This document shows positions 33,924 through 45,364 of a stretch of DNA of 64,000 nucleotides, in pieces. The notes beneath the pieces were generated by a model, which was given only the letters and a program-made list of their open reading frames with translations, was not told where the DNA came from and did not search any database. Source of the stretch: Cryoendolithus antarcticus (Eukaryota; Ascomycota; Dothideomycetes; Cladosporiales; Cladosporiaceae); the NCBI GenBank assembly GCA_002077065.1, contig NAJO01000043.1, positions 62,001-126,000 of the forward strand, read 5' to 3'. The position numbers and the translations under genes are program-made. Every line of letters starts with the position of its first letter. Position 1 is the first letter of the stretch.

Positions 33924-36900
33924 TCAGTCGAAGACGTCAGTAGCATACCTCTCCCCCCTCACCCGTTCGAACCACTCCTCAGCACTCTTCCGATCCCCAC
34001 TCTTCCCCATCTTTACCGCTCCTTTCTCATACTGCTCCATGAAGATCTCCTTCACCCCATCTCCAATACCGCGACTCCCGCAAGTATAGACTTTCGCCCC
34101 CTTAGCCCACAGCTCTGTGAGCAGCTCCCCGTCAGCTCGAAGCGCATCATTAACATGCTTGTGCCCGTTGCTCAGCTCAGGAGCTTGCGAGTAGGCATGA
34201 TGGATCACCACAGCGCCGAGCTTCTCGAACCAGGTCATCTCCTCGGAGTAGAGCGAGTCTTTGGCAGGGTGACGGCAGCCGATGTAGAGGTGTGCTGGCG
34301 CGAGTGTCCGACCACCGCCAATCTGCGCAGCGCGTTCTTGGATGAAGCCGCGGAATGGAGCAAGACCAGTGCCAGCAGCTACCATGATGATCGGCGTATT
34401 CTCATTGTCGATAGGGAGGTGGAAGGCGCCGGCCGACGGCTTGACAGCAACGTGCACGATGTCTCCGGGTTTCAGCTGGGACAGATAGTGGGAAGCGACG
34501 CCGATATAGCGGCCCTGGCCGGAGTGGGAGGGAGAGTCGATGATGCTGTATGTGAGAGAAGCGACGCGAGGGTTCGCAAGTGGCGATGATGAGATGCTGT
34601 ATTGCCGGACTCGCATTGTGATGAGACTTGCGATGAAGGCTGCCAAGGGGAGCGGAATTGACGAGAAGCGCTCGAGGAGATCAAGGAGGGAGGTGCGCTT
34701 CTCGGTGATCTCAGACGCAAACGTGTCTTCGGAGGCAAGTAACTCCAGTGAAGCCTTCGTATCTGCATCGGTCGCTGTAGCGATGAGTAGGGCTAGGTCG
34801 CGTTTGGTCGCAGGCTGCGATAGCTCGAGGTATGCGCCGAACAGAGATTGGGCCGGGATAGGTCCCTTAGGTAGAGCGGTGCCAGTCTTGGAGGTGATGG
34901 TCAGCACGCTGTCCCATGCGAGCCCGAAACGTACAGCCACTCGGTGTACTGTTGCTTGTGGATTCAGTGGCAGGATGGCTAGGTAATCTCCGGCTCGGTA
35001 AGTAGTCTCGGAAGGCAGTTGTAACTCGATGTGTCTCCTTTCCGGTACACCGGGTTCTGTCAGTGTGCGGGCAGCTACTACCTTTGCCTCAGAGACGTCC
35101 GCTCTGAGGTGAGAAGCTCGGCGACTTGAGACTTCAACATCTAGTGTCGTCAACGAGACGGGAACGTCGTTGTCCCCTTCAGCCTCACCACCGAACTGCT
35201 TCTTCATCGCCGGCCATAGAATGTTATCTTCCCAGGTCTGAAATTCACTCATCATGTCGCCCTTCTTCGCATCGGCACTACCCATCTTGCATATACGACG
35301 GCTACCATGCTGTGCCAGTATGCGGTCGATTGTCGTCGGGACTTTGTGAAATGTACTTGCCCAGTCCGAGTGGCCAGCAGCGAAAACGGCGTGGGTGGAA
35401 TCCTCGATCTTCTTGTCCTTGGGTAGATACGACAGCCAGTCGAAGTAGTGACCAGCATTGTCAGTTGGCTGACCCTCATAGGATGCCGTAATGATCACTG
35501 TAGGGTCCTTAGTGGGCTCCTGCCGTGCCGCCGAGTCAAGCGTGTTCACGGTAGCACGAAATCCATGCGCTGCGGCATCTGCTGCCAAAGTTTGTGCAAA
35601 GGCTTCGCAGGTACCGCTATTGCTGCCGTACAGCACGGTGATTGGAAGGCCCTCGTCCTCGGCCAGCTTTGTCGCGACTTTAAGACTCTCGTGGGTTAGT
35701 GCATTAGCACCGATCGCGCCGGAGAGTGCGTGCTCAACCTTTGTCGCGTTCCAGCCTTCGCGGAGAGTCGCCCGCACGAAGAAGTCCTTTGGCTTGATCG
35801 TCAATGTGCTCTTGAGTTGCAGGTCGTAGCTAGGATCGTCCAGGTTGTAGTCAAAGAACTGTAGGCACGTCGCAACCACCAGCAATGCTTCTTGCCATGC
35901 AAAAGGTCGACCGATGCAGCCTCTGGCGCCATTACCGAATGGCTTCCAGGCAGCTGCTGGGAGCTTGTTGAAGTTCTCGTCGAGCATACGCTCCGGCTTC
36001 CACTCCTCTGCATCCTCTCCGTACACTGCTGGATCGCGGTGGAGACAGTGCAGCGGCGTTATGATCGGCTCTCCAGAGGCGACAAAGTACTTGCCACCGA
36101 TGATCTCTCCATATTCGCTATTGGAGGTGACTGTGAAGGCTGGAGCAGTGGGTTGAAGCCTCAATGTCTCCCGCAACATGGCTGAGATCCACGGGAGCTT
36201 CTTGAGATCATCGAACTCGATGCTGCGGCCGCCCAACACCGTGTCGACCTCCTCTCGGGCTTTACGATATGCCTCGGGCGACTTGAGCATGTAGTACCAG
36301 AGAAAGCTCTATTGCGCGTGTTAGCTCACATCGAATAATCAATAAAAACGTAGCATATACCAGTAGACCAGAGGTTGTCTCGTGCCCAGCTATTAGAAAA
36401 GTAATCATGTTACTCGTGATATTCTCCTCCGGCAGCATGGCGCCGGTCTTGGGATCCTCGCCATTCACCATGGCGTTCAGTAGATCCTTGTTCTCTGGCT
36501 TCGGATGCTCACGGCGTTCTCTCACCAGATCCGTGGCGATCGATCGCATGAAGTCGATACTTTTGAAGAATTCCGCATCTTCCGCACTGAATCAGATTAG
36601 CCACCATCGCTTACGGCTCTTCAACGGGACTCCAAAGGGCTGTACCGATAGAAAGGCGCCATGAAGCCCGGGCGTCTGGCACGGGAGCCGCCGATCTTGA
36701 GGAACGTTGTCATTGCGTCGATGAACGGATGCATATCCTCTGTGTAGAAGCTGTTGAATCGATAGTCCATGGCACAAAGGGCGAGAGTGTCCAGTGTCAG
36801 TCGGGTGAAGTCATCTGCGACCGGTATGCGATATTGGCTTCCCATGCGCGCCCACTGGAGATGCAATCAGTCAATGTGATGAGACTCAAAGTGTCATCGC

Positions 36901-37518
36901 GCGGCTGTACCTTCAACGCAAGTTGGCTGGCGATATCCTTCATCGCATCAAACATGCCATGCAGCGGCAGAGGTCCGAATGCAGGCACGAGGACGCGGTG
37001 TGCGATTTCCCAGTTGGGCTCTTTGTGGAAAGCTGTGAAGAGGCCATCTTGAATCTCGTTTCTGAGCTCCTTGAGGCCACCAGCGACGTCCTTGTGGAAG
37101 CGCTTCTCGTCGCAGACCTCGGTAGCCAGAGCAACATTGTTGATGAACACTTTACGTGAGCCCAGGATGTTGAGGCTGTAGATCTCGCCTGGAGTTGTGT
37201 CAGTGGGTAGCTCAAGCGGACGAGCCTTCCTACTTCATTGTTGTGAAGCTGCGGTAGAGTGGTTCCCTCGATGCGAACCTATGAGGATGACCTGCGTCAG
37301 AGGAGCGCAACTACCAAAAACAGCCTCGAGCATCGTGCGCGTGTTCGGTTTGATCGTGAGGATTTACTGGGCATGCGGGTTCACTGACCATACTCTGCTG
37401 CCAGGTTCATGAAAGATTTCGTTGGCAGCTCCGGATCAATGCTCGAGACATTGCCAACAAACGGCAGTCCCTTTGGCTGAGGTATTGGGACAGTGTCCCG
37501 CTTGTCGATCGTAGCCAT
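33924..37518 (-). CDS. Self-sufficient cytochrome P450 - reductase fusion, CYP505 family
   Basis: Five exons, 37518-37389, 37188-36911, 36854-36646, 36586-36361 and 36308-33924, encode 1,075 residues. The first intron is 200 nt, the others 52-59 nt; all are GT-AG. The P450 half has the I-helix AGHETTSG near 270, ExxR (ETLR, 328-331) and heme loop FGNGARGCIGRPF with Cys412. A linker leads to a reductase half: FMN block VLYGSNSGTCEAFA (about 505), FAD block RQYSISSSP, GTGLAPFRGF and VYTCGSRGIGDGV for NADPH. This is the P450BM3/P450foxy layout, in which one chain moves electrons from NADPH to heme. Known CYP505A enzymes hydroxylate fatty acids at sub-terminal carbons (omega-1 to omega-3). The start MATIDKRDTVPIPQPKG fits the family's N-terminus, with no membrane anchor, so the protein is probably soluble. 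Confidence 0.94.
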
Positions 37519-38491
37519 GGAACTGACCAACCGCTCAAGGGGTCAAAGCAGTCAGGTCAGACAGTTTAGAAAAGTCGAGTCGCTTCAGCGGTTGCAGCTG
37601 AGAATGGATTAAGGGAGCGAGCTTGCTCGAGCTTAGTGGTGAGCTGACTGTTCGACAGGGAAGTCTGCAGTGGAACGGACTGAGATGGTAATGAATGGAA
37701 ATGAGGACATGCTCGGCCACCTACATGTTATGGCGAGATTATGTATTATCGAGCGATGTCGACACACTTCCTGGCACCGGTCGTGTGAATGTCCGCGTCA
37801 GTGCAAGCGAAGCAGGGCTGAAATCCATCAGCGGCGAAGATGATCGCTTGGGTCCTCAAGATACGGCCGAGGCGGACTTGTGCATGCACAAATAGGCCAT
37901 TCTCTGCACAACATCGCTGAGTTCGGCCTTCACATCGGAATGGATAATCGCAGTCAGCGACGCGTAGTCTATAGCATAGTAACGACTCGGCCTTTGGCAT
38001 GCCCCATTTACCTGGAGTATCTCGGCAGCGCTTGCACAGCCCGTCTACAACATACATGTCATTCGACAGGGTCACTTGGTGCACATCCCACACACGTGTA
38101 GTAATTCCGAGCAGTCATTCGGCGGTCTCTGAACGAGCCGAGCCCTAAGAAAAGAATGTGGACCATCATGGTGTCTTTGTGGTGAGGTCGTGTGCCCGTG
38201 TCGAGCCGTAGCAGGGCTGATTCATGAGAAGGTCATACTGATCTCCATCTGTCGCTACCTCCACTTGTATATTAACGACCACTCTCCAAGCACCCTGCTG
38301 AACCTTCTGCACGTCTGCTTGCCAGATCTGGAGCTCTCGGGATGCTGCTCTGGGACTGTCCGGGAGTCAGCTCTAAGTGACATCGACACGGCAATATTAC
38401 ATTCTAGGGCTCCTCTTTCACGCCTGTTGCGTAGTACACGGCGGAGGCATCGTGGACTGCCTTGTTGATGGGTATATCCGCGTGAGACGCG
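37519..38491. promoter_or_regulatory. Divergent region CYP505 / PPN1
   Basis: About 970 bp between two divergent start codons. An A/T word (TGTATATTAACG near 38264-38275) lies about 220 bp before the PPN1 ATG. A 115-codon minus frame at 37746-38093 has no motif. No other feature recognised. Confidence 0.4.
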
Positions 38492-40504
38492 ATGCAGCCT
38501 CTCGTGCTCTGGGCTGCTGTGCTGTTTGCGGCAGCGAGTGCTCTGAGCATTCCGAGCACGCAGAGACCTATCGTAGATCTCCCGGTAGGTCCTACGAAGC
38601 ACCGTAAATTGCACGGGCGTTTCCTTCACATAACGGACATACATCCCGATAGCTTCTACCAGGTTTACTCGTCCACCGCTCAAGATGCTGCGTGCCACCG
38701 AGGGACAGGCCCTGCGGGTCTATATGGCGCTGAAACAAGCGAATGTGACAGTCCGTTTGCCTTGGTGAACCAGACGTTCAGCTGGATCGAGAAGGAGTTC
38801 AGGAACAATATCGACTTTATCGTCTGGACTGGGGACTCGGCCAGACACGACAATGATGAGCAGCATCCCCGTTCAGTCGCGCAGGTCGCCGGGCTCAACA
38901 AGTTCCTTGTGCAGAAAATGTACGAAAGCTTCGGGAAGAGAAATGGAGACGGGGAGGACGAGGATCCGAACAATGATTATGTGATCCCGATCATACCCAC
39001 GCTAGGCAATAACGACGTGCTACCGCACAATATTATGCAGAAAGGACCGAACCAATGGACTCGGGCGTACACCCGCATGTGGCGCCAATTCATTCCGGAA
39101 GCGCAGACACACTCCTTCGAGCAAGGAGGTTGGTTCTACGTGGAGGCAATCCCAGGCAAGCTGGCCGTGTTCAGTCTCAACACGCTTTACTTCTTCACGT
39201 CAAACGCAGCCGTTGATGGCTGTGCTGCAAGGTCAGAGCCTGGCTACAGGCAGATGGAATGGCTTCGCATACAGCTGCAGTTTATGCGTGATCGCGGCAT
39301 GAAAGCTATCTTGATCGGCCACGTACCACCTGCTCGAACGGACGCGAAGACGCAGTGGGATGAGACATGCTGGCAGAAGTACACACTGTGGATGCAGCAA
39401 TATCGAGATGTCGTGATCGCGGGTTTGTGGGGACACATGAACTACGATCACTTCTTTCTGCAGGACTTCAAGGCGATCGACAAGGAGACACTAGATGGAC
39501 GGATGCGGATAGATGGCGTTGGAAGGCAAGAGACGGACGTGCATACTGCGGTATCTGGAGAGTACTTTATTGATCTCCGTGAGCAGTGGGCGGAGCTCCC
39601 TAAGCCGCCGAAGAAGGGCGCTTCGAACCAGAAGAGCAAGAAGGGTGGGAAGAAGAGCAAGAAAGACAAAGACAAGCAAAGGCAGCGGCACAAGAAGTAT
39701 CTTGAGAAGGTCGGAGGTGTGTGGGCGGAGGACTATGCTATCAGCTTCGCAAGCGCGAGTGTGGTGCCCAATTTGCTACCCGTGGTCAGAGTCTTTGAGT
39801 ACAATGTCAGTGGCTTGGACAGTAGTTCGAACAGTTTGCATACCGGCGCTGCACCCGAAGAAATCTTGAAGGACGACGGCGACTGGATGGACGCATTTAG
39901 ATGGAAGAAGCCAAAGTCGCAGAAATTCACTTTGCCAAACCCGCCCTCGAAGTCAGCACCACCAGGACCCGCATACTCTGCACAATCCCTGTCGCTCCTC
40001 GGCTATACTCAATACCTCGCCAACATCACCCATATAAACAATGACTTCATAGGTGACGATCCGACTCACTCAGCAGACCTCAAGCTGGATGCTCAGAAGT
40101 GGAAAGAGGGCAAGCACAAAGGCCGCAAACCTCGTAACAAGGACCAGGAGCCGAGTCCGAAAGAGTTCAAGTACGAGGTGCACTACGACACGCGGAATGA
40201 TAGCGTCTATCGTTTGAAGGACTTAACTATGCCGCACATGCTTGATCTGGCGCGACGCATCGGGGCATTCGTGCCACAAGCGTCAGTCAGCGTCGATCCT
40301 GCGAATGAGGACAATGAGTTACCGGAATCCTTGTCGCCCCGCAGCTCTAAGAAGGGCAAGAAAGACAAAAAGAAGCAAAAGAAGAAACACGGCAAGGACA
40401 AGCACAAGTACGAGAAGCGAAATGAAGCTTGGTATACGTTCATTCGACGAGCTTTCGTTGAGACGATGGATGCCGAGGATATTGAGCAGAACTTTGGGCA
40501 CTGA
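38492..40504 (+). CDS. PPN1: Vacuolar endopolyphosphatase
   Basis: A single exon of 670 residues. A hydrophobic N-terminal segment (PLVLWAAVLFAAASAL, 3-18) serves as signal peptide or anchor, as in yeast Ppn1. Metallophosphoesterase motifs follow in order: HITDIHPDSFY (about 46), WTGDSARHDND (about 110), PTLGNNDVLPHN (about 170), LIGHVPP (about 270) and GLWGHMNYDHF (about 310), together forming the two-metal active site. The enzyme cuts long-chain polyphosphate internally in the vacuole. Two Lys-rich runs (about 370-405 and 610-640, KKGKKDKKKQKKKHGKDKHK) are inserted in or near the C-terminal part; basic runs of this kind are common in Ppn1 of filamentous fungi. N-glycosylation sites (NQT, NIT, NVS) are present. 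It is divergent from CYP505. Confidence 0.93.
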   Translation: MQPLVLWAAVLFAAASALSIPSTQRPIVDLPVGPTKHRKLHGRFLHITDIHPDSFYQVYSSTAQDAACHRGTGPAGLYGAETSECDSPFALVNQTFSWIEKEFRNNIDFIVWTGDSARHDNDEQHPRSVAQVAGLNKFLVQKMYESFGKRNGDGEDEDPNNDYVIPIIPTLGNNDVLPHNIMQKGPNQWTRAYTRMWRQFIPEAQTHSFEQGGWFYVEAIPGKLAVFSLNTLYFFTSNAAVDGCAARSEPGYRQMEWLRIQLQFMRDRGMKAILIGHVPPARTDAKTQWDETCWQKYTLWMQQYRDVVIAGLWGHMNYDHFFLQDFKAIDKETLDGRMRIDGVGRQETDVHTAVSGEYFIDLREQWAELPKPPKKGASNQKSKKGGKKSKKDKDKQRQRHKKYLEKVGGVWAEDYAISFASASVVPNLLPVVRVFEYNVSGLDSSSNSLHTGAAPEEILKDDGDWMDAFRWKKPKSQKFTLPNPPSKSAPPGPAYSAQSLSLLGYTQYLANITHINNDFIGDDPTHSADLKLDAQKWKEGKHKGRKPRNKDQEPSPKEFKYEVHYDTRNDSVYRLKDLTMPHMLDLARRIGAFVPQASVSVDPANEDNELPESLSPRSSKKGKKDKKKQKKKHGKDKHKYEKRNEAWYTFIRRAFVETMDAEDIEQNFGH

Positions 40505-40667
40505 AAGCAAGGGTAACTCGATCGTGTTGAGACACCTGGGCCGACAGCAGATGCAGGACTTCATGCATCACGGCCATCCCATCGCAATGCATGAGCACCT
40601 GTCTCAATGAGGTGGCAACTGCGAGTTGCAGCCACAGCTGACGCGTCAGGAGCACCGTAGCGGTCGG

Positions 40668-41735
40668 ATGCCTCGCATTCGAAGGCACGTCCGCGCATAC
40701 GAGTGCACTTCGTAAGCTTGTCTCTCTGCATCACCTCGCGATCTCGTCGAGTTCTCATGATGCCATCATGTATTGCTACTATATCCTCAGCTTTCACAGC
40801 AGTCTTAGCTGGCACCCTCGTCATTGAGTGCCTCCTCGCTGCGATGGCGCAGGCAGCCGCCTCCTGCACAAGCGCCGTCAGCTCAACGACGAGCACTTCG
40901 CCACGCGCCCACTGGACTGCGTTTCGGACCCTCGGAAGTCACGCAAGGCACGCGAAGTCGCCAAAGTGCTAGCAACAGTACTCGATGCCATGTTCGCGCG
41001 ATACAAGAGGGAAGCAATGTGCCTTGGTGACGGATCCTGCGGCAACGACTACAGGCCACAGCCGAAGCAGTGCGCCAACTGTGAGAAGTATACTTGCCAT
41101 GTTCGTCTCTGTATCCGAAGCTAGACTGGTCAATAGTGGTACTGATAGCGCACCAGGCTTGCATCTTCCACAACAACTTGCGAATAGTCTCTTCCCGCCC
41201 ACTGCTCTTCGCGGATCAGCTTCCACAGTCCAGCATGTCCGCAGATACCGACTATATCCCATACCTACCCACCGCAATGCATGAGACCCTTCAAAGCCGC
41301 CTCCGTGCACATGAGACGCCATACTCCCAAGCGCTCTTGCTTTAGTACGGCTCTCACAGGCAAGCCTATTGCTCCACCTCTTGCTTTGGCCCCGTGTCTC
41401 GAAGCTTAGACCGCCAGACTTGTGGAAGCTTCAGCGTTTGCGACTGTACCCGACAAGACGCCGCGTTGCTGTCACGGAATCACTGGGTGTGCCTAGCATG
41501 CACGGAGGAGCGCATCACGCAGTTGATGAAGACGACTGACCGTGCAGATGTAAGGTGTAGTGCGGCAGGTTGTGATAAGGTGCTTACAGCGACGAAAGAG
41601 GTGCATTCCATGGGAACTTGCGCATGGTGTGAGGGAGCGTTCAATGAGGAGAAGCGTCAGGACGCAATGGATGCGTTGTTCGATGCAAGCGGATTGGAGA
41701 GCCCGAGAAGGGATTCGGTTCAGAGTAACGAATAA
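40668..41735 (+). CDS. Cys-rich hypothetical protein, probable zinc-binding
   Basis: A proposed three-exon model, 40668-40711, 40857-41087 and 41360-41735, gives 216 residues. The second splice is well supported: the GT at 41088 and AG at 41359 join two strongly coding frames as CANCEK-QAYCSTSC and remove an in-frame TAG at 41343. The first splice (a GTAAGC donor at 40712) is tentative. Paired cysteines occur along the chain: ECT near 13, DC and CLGDGSC near 35-70, CANC, YCSTSC, CDC, CLAC, CSAAGC and CAWC. This spacing suggests several zinc knuckles, but I do not recognise a named domain. The stretch AREVAKVLATVLDAMFARYK (about 47-66) looks helical. The 3' end at the TAA on 41733-41735 precedes a TA microsatellite. 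Could instead be two separate genes. Confidence 0.5.
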
Positions 41736-41784
41736 GGGACAGTGTCGTCATGTGTTGGGGGATTTTGTCATTGATCGCGTAAGC

Positions 41785-41809
41785 TATATATATATATATA
41801 TATATATAT
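41785..41809. repeat. (TA)n microsatellite
   Basis: An uninterrupted alternating TA tract of 25 nt (twelve TA units plus T) between the Cys-rich gene and the Zn2Cys6 regulator. It is the longest simple repeat I noticed in the window. The flanking 41736-42201 holds no supported gene. Confidence 0.95.
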
Positions 41810-42201
41810 TTGCGACAGCTGCTAATCACTCATACTTTGCAAGGTAAGCAGTAGCTGCTCTCTTCACTTCCGCCCAGGTGCCATATCAGCCCTACGCCAG
41901 TGCCAAGTGCAAGAGCTGCAATATGCGACCATCCCCAGTGGATCTGTCAGGGAGTGAGAGTGCGTTAAACCGGTTCCACCTAAAGATCCCTCCGGTCTCC
42001 AGCAGTGAAGTCGCATTTGCAATCGCCGTACTGACATTTTTACGGCATCGAGCGCCGTGTCGCCTTGCGACGACGAGGATGGCCACTGCGGACGCGTCAC
42101 TGAAGTCTGCGCGCGTTGGGGTCCACCTTCTGAGCAGAGACTTGTCTGAATAGCGTCTAAATTGTAGCCCAACACGTAGGTACCACCACTCCAGTACGTA
42201 T

Positions 42202-44113
42202 TCATTCCGGCTGTAAGACGATCGTCTCCTGCTCGATCGTCCATCCACCCTGCAATCCATCCGGCTTACTGAAGTAGGTAAGCTGATGCATATGCGGATT
42301 GATCCCACTGCCCATGTCGAAGAAGACATTGTGGATTCTCGCACTCTCCCCAGGCCACTCGGTCCCGTCAGCGACATCCAGCCCAGCTTCCTCACGCTGC
42401 ATGATGCGTTCGGCGACAGCAGCGGACGAATTCGAATCCCATAGCCCTTCGCGCCGGAAGCTCGAGCGGAGCACGGCTATAGCGCGACGCCGGACTAGCG
42501 GGTGACGGCACTTTGTGGCGATGAGGTAGATGTGAGGCACGAATTCCATGTCGAAAACGAAGGTCGAGGAATGCGTTTCTTCAGCTAAGGCGGCGACTTG
42601 GAGTGTTTCTGCGAGAGAGACTGCACGCTCGAAATCTTCCAGGTAGATATCCGTGGACGACTCCGAGATCGCATCAGACCGTGCTACCCAGGTGATTGTG
42701 GTAATGTAATGTATTTCGAGGATGTGAGCTGAGCGCTGCTCTACCGGCGAGAAACAGCCTTTCTGCACAGCTTCGAATGTTGACTTCCACGAGCTGAGGC
42801 AAGCCAGGAGACTGTGCTGCGTTGCAAGATCTTCGTCCTTCACATCGGCTTCAAATCTTCTCAGGCGTAAGCTACGGATATGTCGCATTGAGAGATTCAT
42901 CAGATGGACCAAGCTATCTCTCGCCTCTCGAATTGTCTCGAATGTCTCGGGCACTACCTCAATTGCTTCGACTGTACACAAAGTCAGTCCGGCCAATCAC
43001 TGAAATGTCAATGTGCGCTGTCCATACTCACCGGGATATTTCCAATGTGACTCCAGGCCAGTCAACATCGCTAGAAGCTCCAGACGGTAGAAGAAGGGCA
43101 TAACCTGCTCTCGAGTCGACTGCATTCGATTGTATGGAGTCCTTGGCTTCTGCTTCGCTGCGCCCAGTGCGATATGCATGCCTGCCTTGAAATGCTCCAT
43201 CGCTGGGCCGTGCTCGCCGCGTAACATCTCGATACATACGAAGAGCACACAGCTTAGAAGCGCGATGTCAGTCGCATTATCAGCCTGTCGCATGCGTTGC
43301 GCAAGATGGGCGATCGCTTTGTTATAGTGAATCAGTGCGAACGGATCATCTTGACCCTCGACTGTGACGAACTGTGGTATCTTGCTCGCAAGTGGGTCGC
43401 CTATTGGTATGGTTCGTCTGAGTGGCGATGCTACGATCGACTTCTCGCGACTTTCGCTCAAGCTACCAAGAGCTATCATGGCATGTCGAATTGCCGGCTC
43501 AGAGAATCCAATCTGTACGACCATCTGCTGCCATATATTGCGGTCGAAGAAGCTTGCGAGCTGCGGCGCTGTCCATTTCGTGAAGAAGTCGAGCGCCCGT
43601 CTTTCGGTGCGGTCGCCTTGCATGGTGTCGATACTTCTGAAGAACGCGACGGTCCGAGTGTCGGGTCGCGCAGGCTTCTCCGGCGGGACGTCTGCGTATC
43701 CATCGCCTGTTGGTAGTCAGCGTAGACTCGCTCGTTTATGCTAATGATTTGACGCACACGTTCGACCAGTGCGAGTACAACGATCACCTGCTGTCGTCAG
43801 CAAAATACAGATGAACGATGCAAGTCATGGACTAAACGTGCTTACATGCTGGCTTCGTTTCGTCACATTTGACTCGGCGGATCTTGCATGTCTTGCATCC
43901 TGTCTTTACCTGGGTCGTCGTTAGTATGCGAGACGGACGCCTCACGGCAGTACACCGCACCTTCGGCTTGCCCAATCTCGTTTTCTTGACAGGCGCTGGC
44001 AGGGCATCTTCGCTGCTCTCACTCGTGCTCGAAGAAGCCGGAGATCGTGTCGACTTGGCCAATAATGGCGGTGGCCGGCGGATTGGAAGTATCTTTATCT
44101 TGTCTGCACCCAT
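42202..44113 (-). CDS. Zn2Cys6 transcription factor
   Basis: Four exons, 44113-43846, 43787-43758, 43706-43032 and 42971-42202, encode 580 residues. The binuclear cluster is split over three exons: GCKTCKIRRVKCDETKPAC, then a 30-nt microexon encoding DRCTRTGRT, then CDGY. Cys lie at 73, 76, 83, 90, 93 and 100 with normal spacing, so the splicing is strongly supported. The rest is a mostly helical regulatory region of the type usual in fungal C6 proteins (FTKWTAPQLASFFDRNIWQQ near 145; AIAHLAQRMRQ and LLSCVLFVCIEMLRGEHGPA near 240-270). The N-terminus is basic and Pro/Ser-rich. The target is unknown. It has no close neighbour that would hint at a regulated cluster; the SDR gene starts 1.25 kb away in the divergent direction. 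Confidence 0.85.
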
Positions 44114-45364
44114 ACTTGCAATTTTGAATCTGGCGTACGAGATTTCCGAGAGGAGCGTTCATGTAGAAAGGTTCGACTTACTCTTTCTGACAGCTACATA
44201 GCCATCACTATAGATATGTTTCGTGGAGTCAGTGCATAGGCAGCGACTTAGCTATCAAAGGCGATGCGCCATGTGCAGTGCCAAGAGAGCATTTGGAGAT
44301 CGACCGCTACGGCCGCTGCAGGATCACAGCCCTGAACCGTTGCCGCAATGAAGGAACAGGGATGGCATTCGGCGTCGAGCGAGGCTGAGGCGCGGATTTT
44401 CCCGACCTCGTACCACGTATCGTGCTTCGCTGCGCAGAGCGCTGCGTACATCGTTTTCCTGTTATGATTGCGGATGGCCTTGACACTGATACAAGGCGGT
44501 CATGAACATTTGGACTGGCAAAAACGGTCGCAGAGACCGCTAGACTCTGATCAAGCCACCAACAGCTACTCGATCTGCAGTCTACCGGAAAGAGTCTAGC
44601 GGGATACCGGAGTATTTTGCCAAATTACGATGATTCGCGTGACAGGAGGATGAAGCGATATCAGCACTTGGCTGACGCAGATTCCGCCTCCACGCTTCAT
44701 CAGTAGTCAGCATCCACCGCAGTGCCCCGGGTCGAGTGCGTAAAGTCCATCAACATGGCCGTATATGGGTCAGATGTCGATCCGAGCACCATGGCTTCCG
44801 CAAGTCTGGCACAGTGATGCTCTCAACGAACTTCACGCAGGGGAGCCCCGAGATGCTACTGCAACTCAGAGGCGCGAACAACGATTTGGAATGCTTCCTA
44901 TCTAAGACAACTCGACCCTGGTGGGAGTTCGCATCATGATGCAAATAACAGCCATTGATGAGGTGGTTCACGAGCTGACCTCCATCGAGCGAGGGCGTTG
45001 CTACGCATTTGCTTCCTGCAACGCCATGATCATGCGTATGACTCGAGGTACGATACAAGGTTGTCCGCTTTCGCAGCTTGTAGCTGCCACATGTGCTCTT
45101 GGACGGGAATAAGTAGCTGCGAACGACCCTGAACAGCTGCACCAGCTGCTCGACCCCGCAGGTGGGAATGTTGTCCGTACGAACGACACTTCATCATGCT
45201 AGGCGTTGCAATCCCGAGGCGGGGTCACGACGAGGGGAACCACATTTCGGTTATCTTGGTAATAAACATGGTGGCTTTAGGAGGTAGGTCAAGTTATAGT
45301 CCAACTCTCTTACCAACTTTCTCCTTGCACGCCTCTACTCACCACTCATATCATCAAAATCATC
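44114..45364. promoter_or_regulatory. Divergent region Zn2Cys6 regulator / SDR
   Basis: A 1.25-kb region between divergent start codons. The last 60 bp before the SDR ATG are C/T-rich (TTACCAACTTTCTCC onward), a typical leader. A 130-codon minus frame (44750-45142) lacks motifs. No binding sites could be assigned with confidence. Confidence 0.4.

Noticed and set aside
41343..41345. In-frame TAG taken at first as a nonsense mutation in a Cys-rich gene
   Set aside because: It falls inside a GT-AG intron (41088-41359) that joins the flanking coding frames cleanly.
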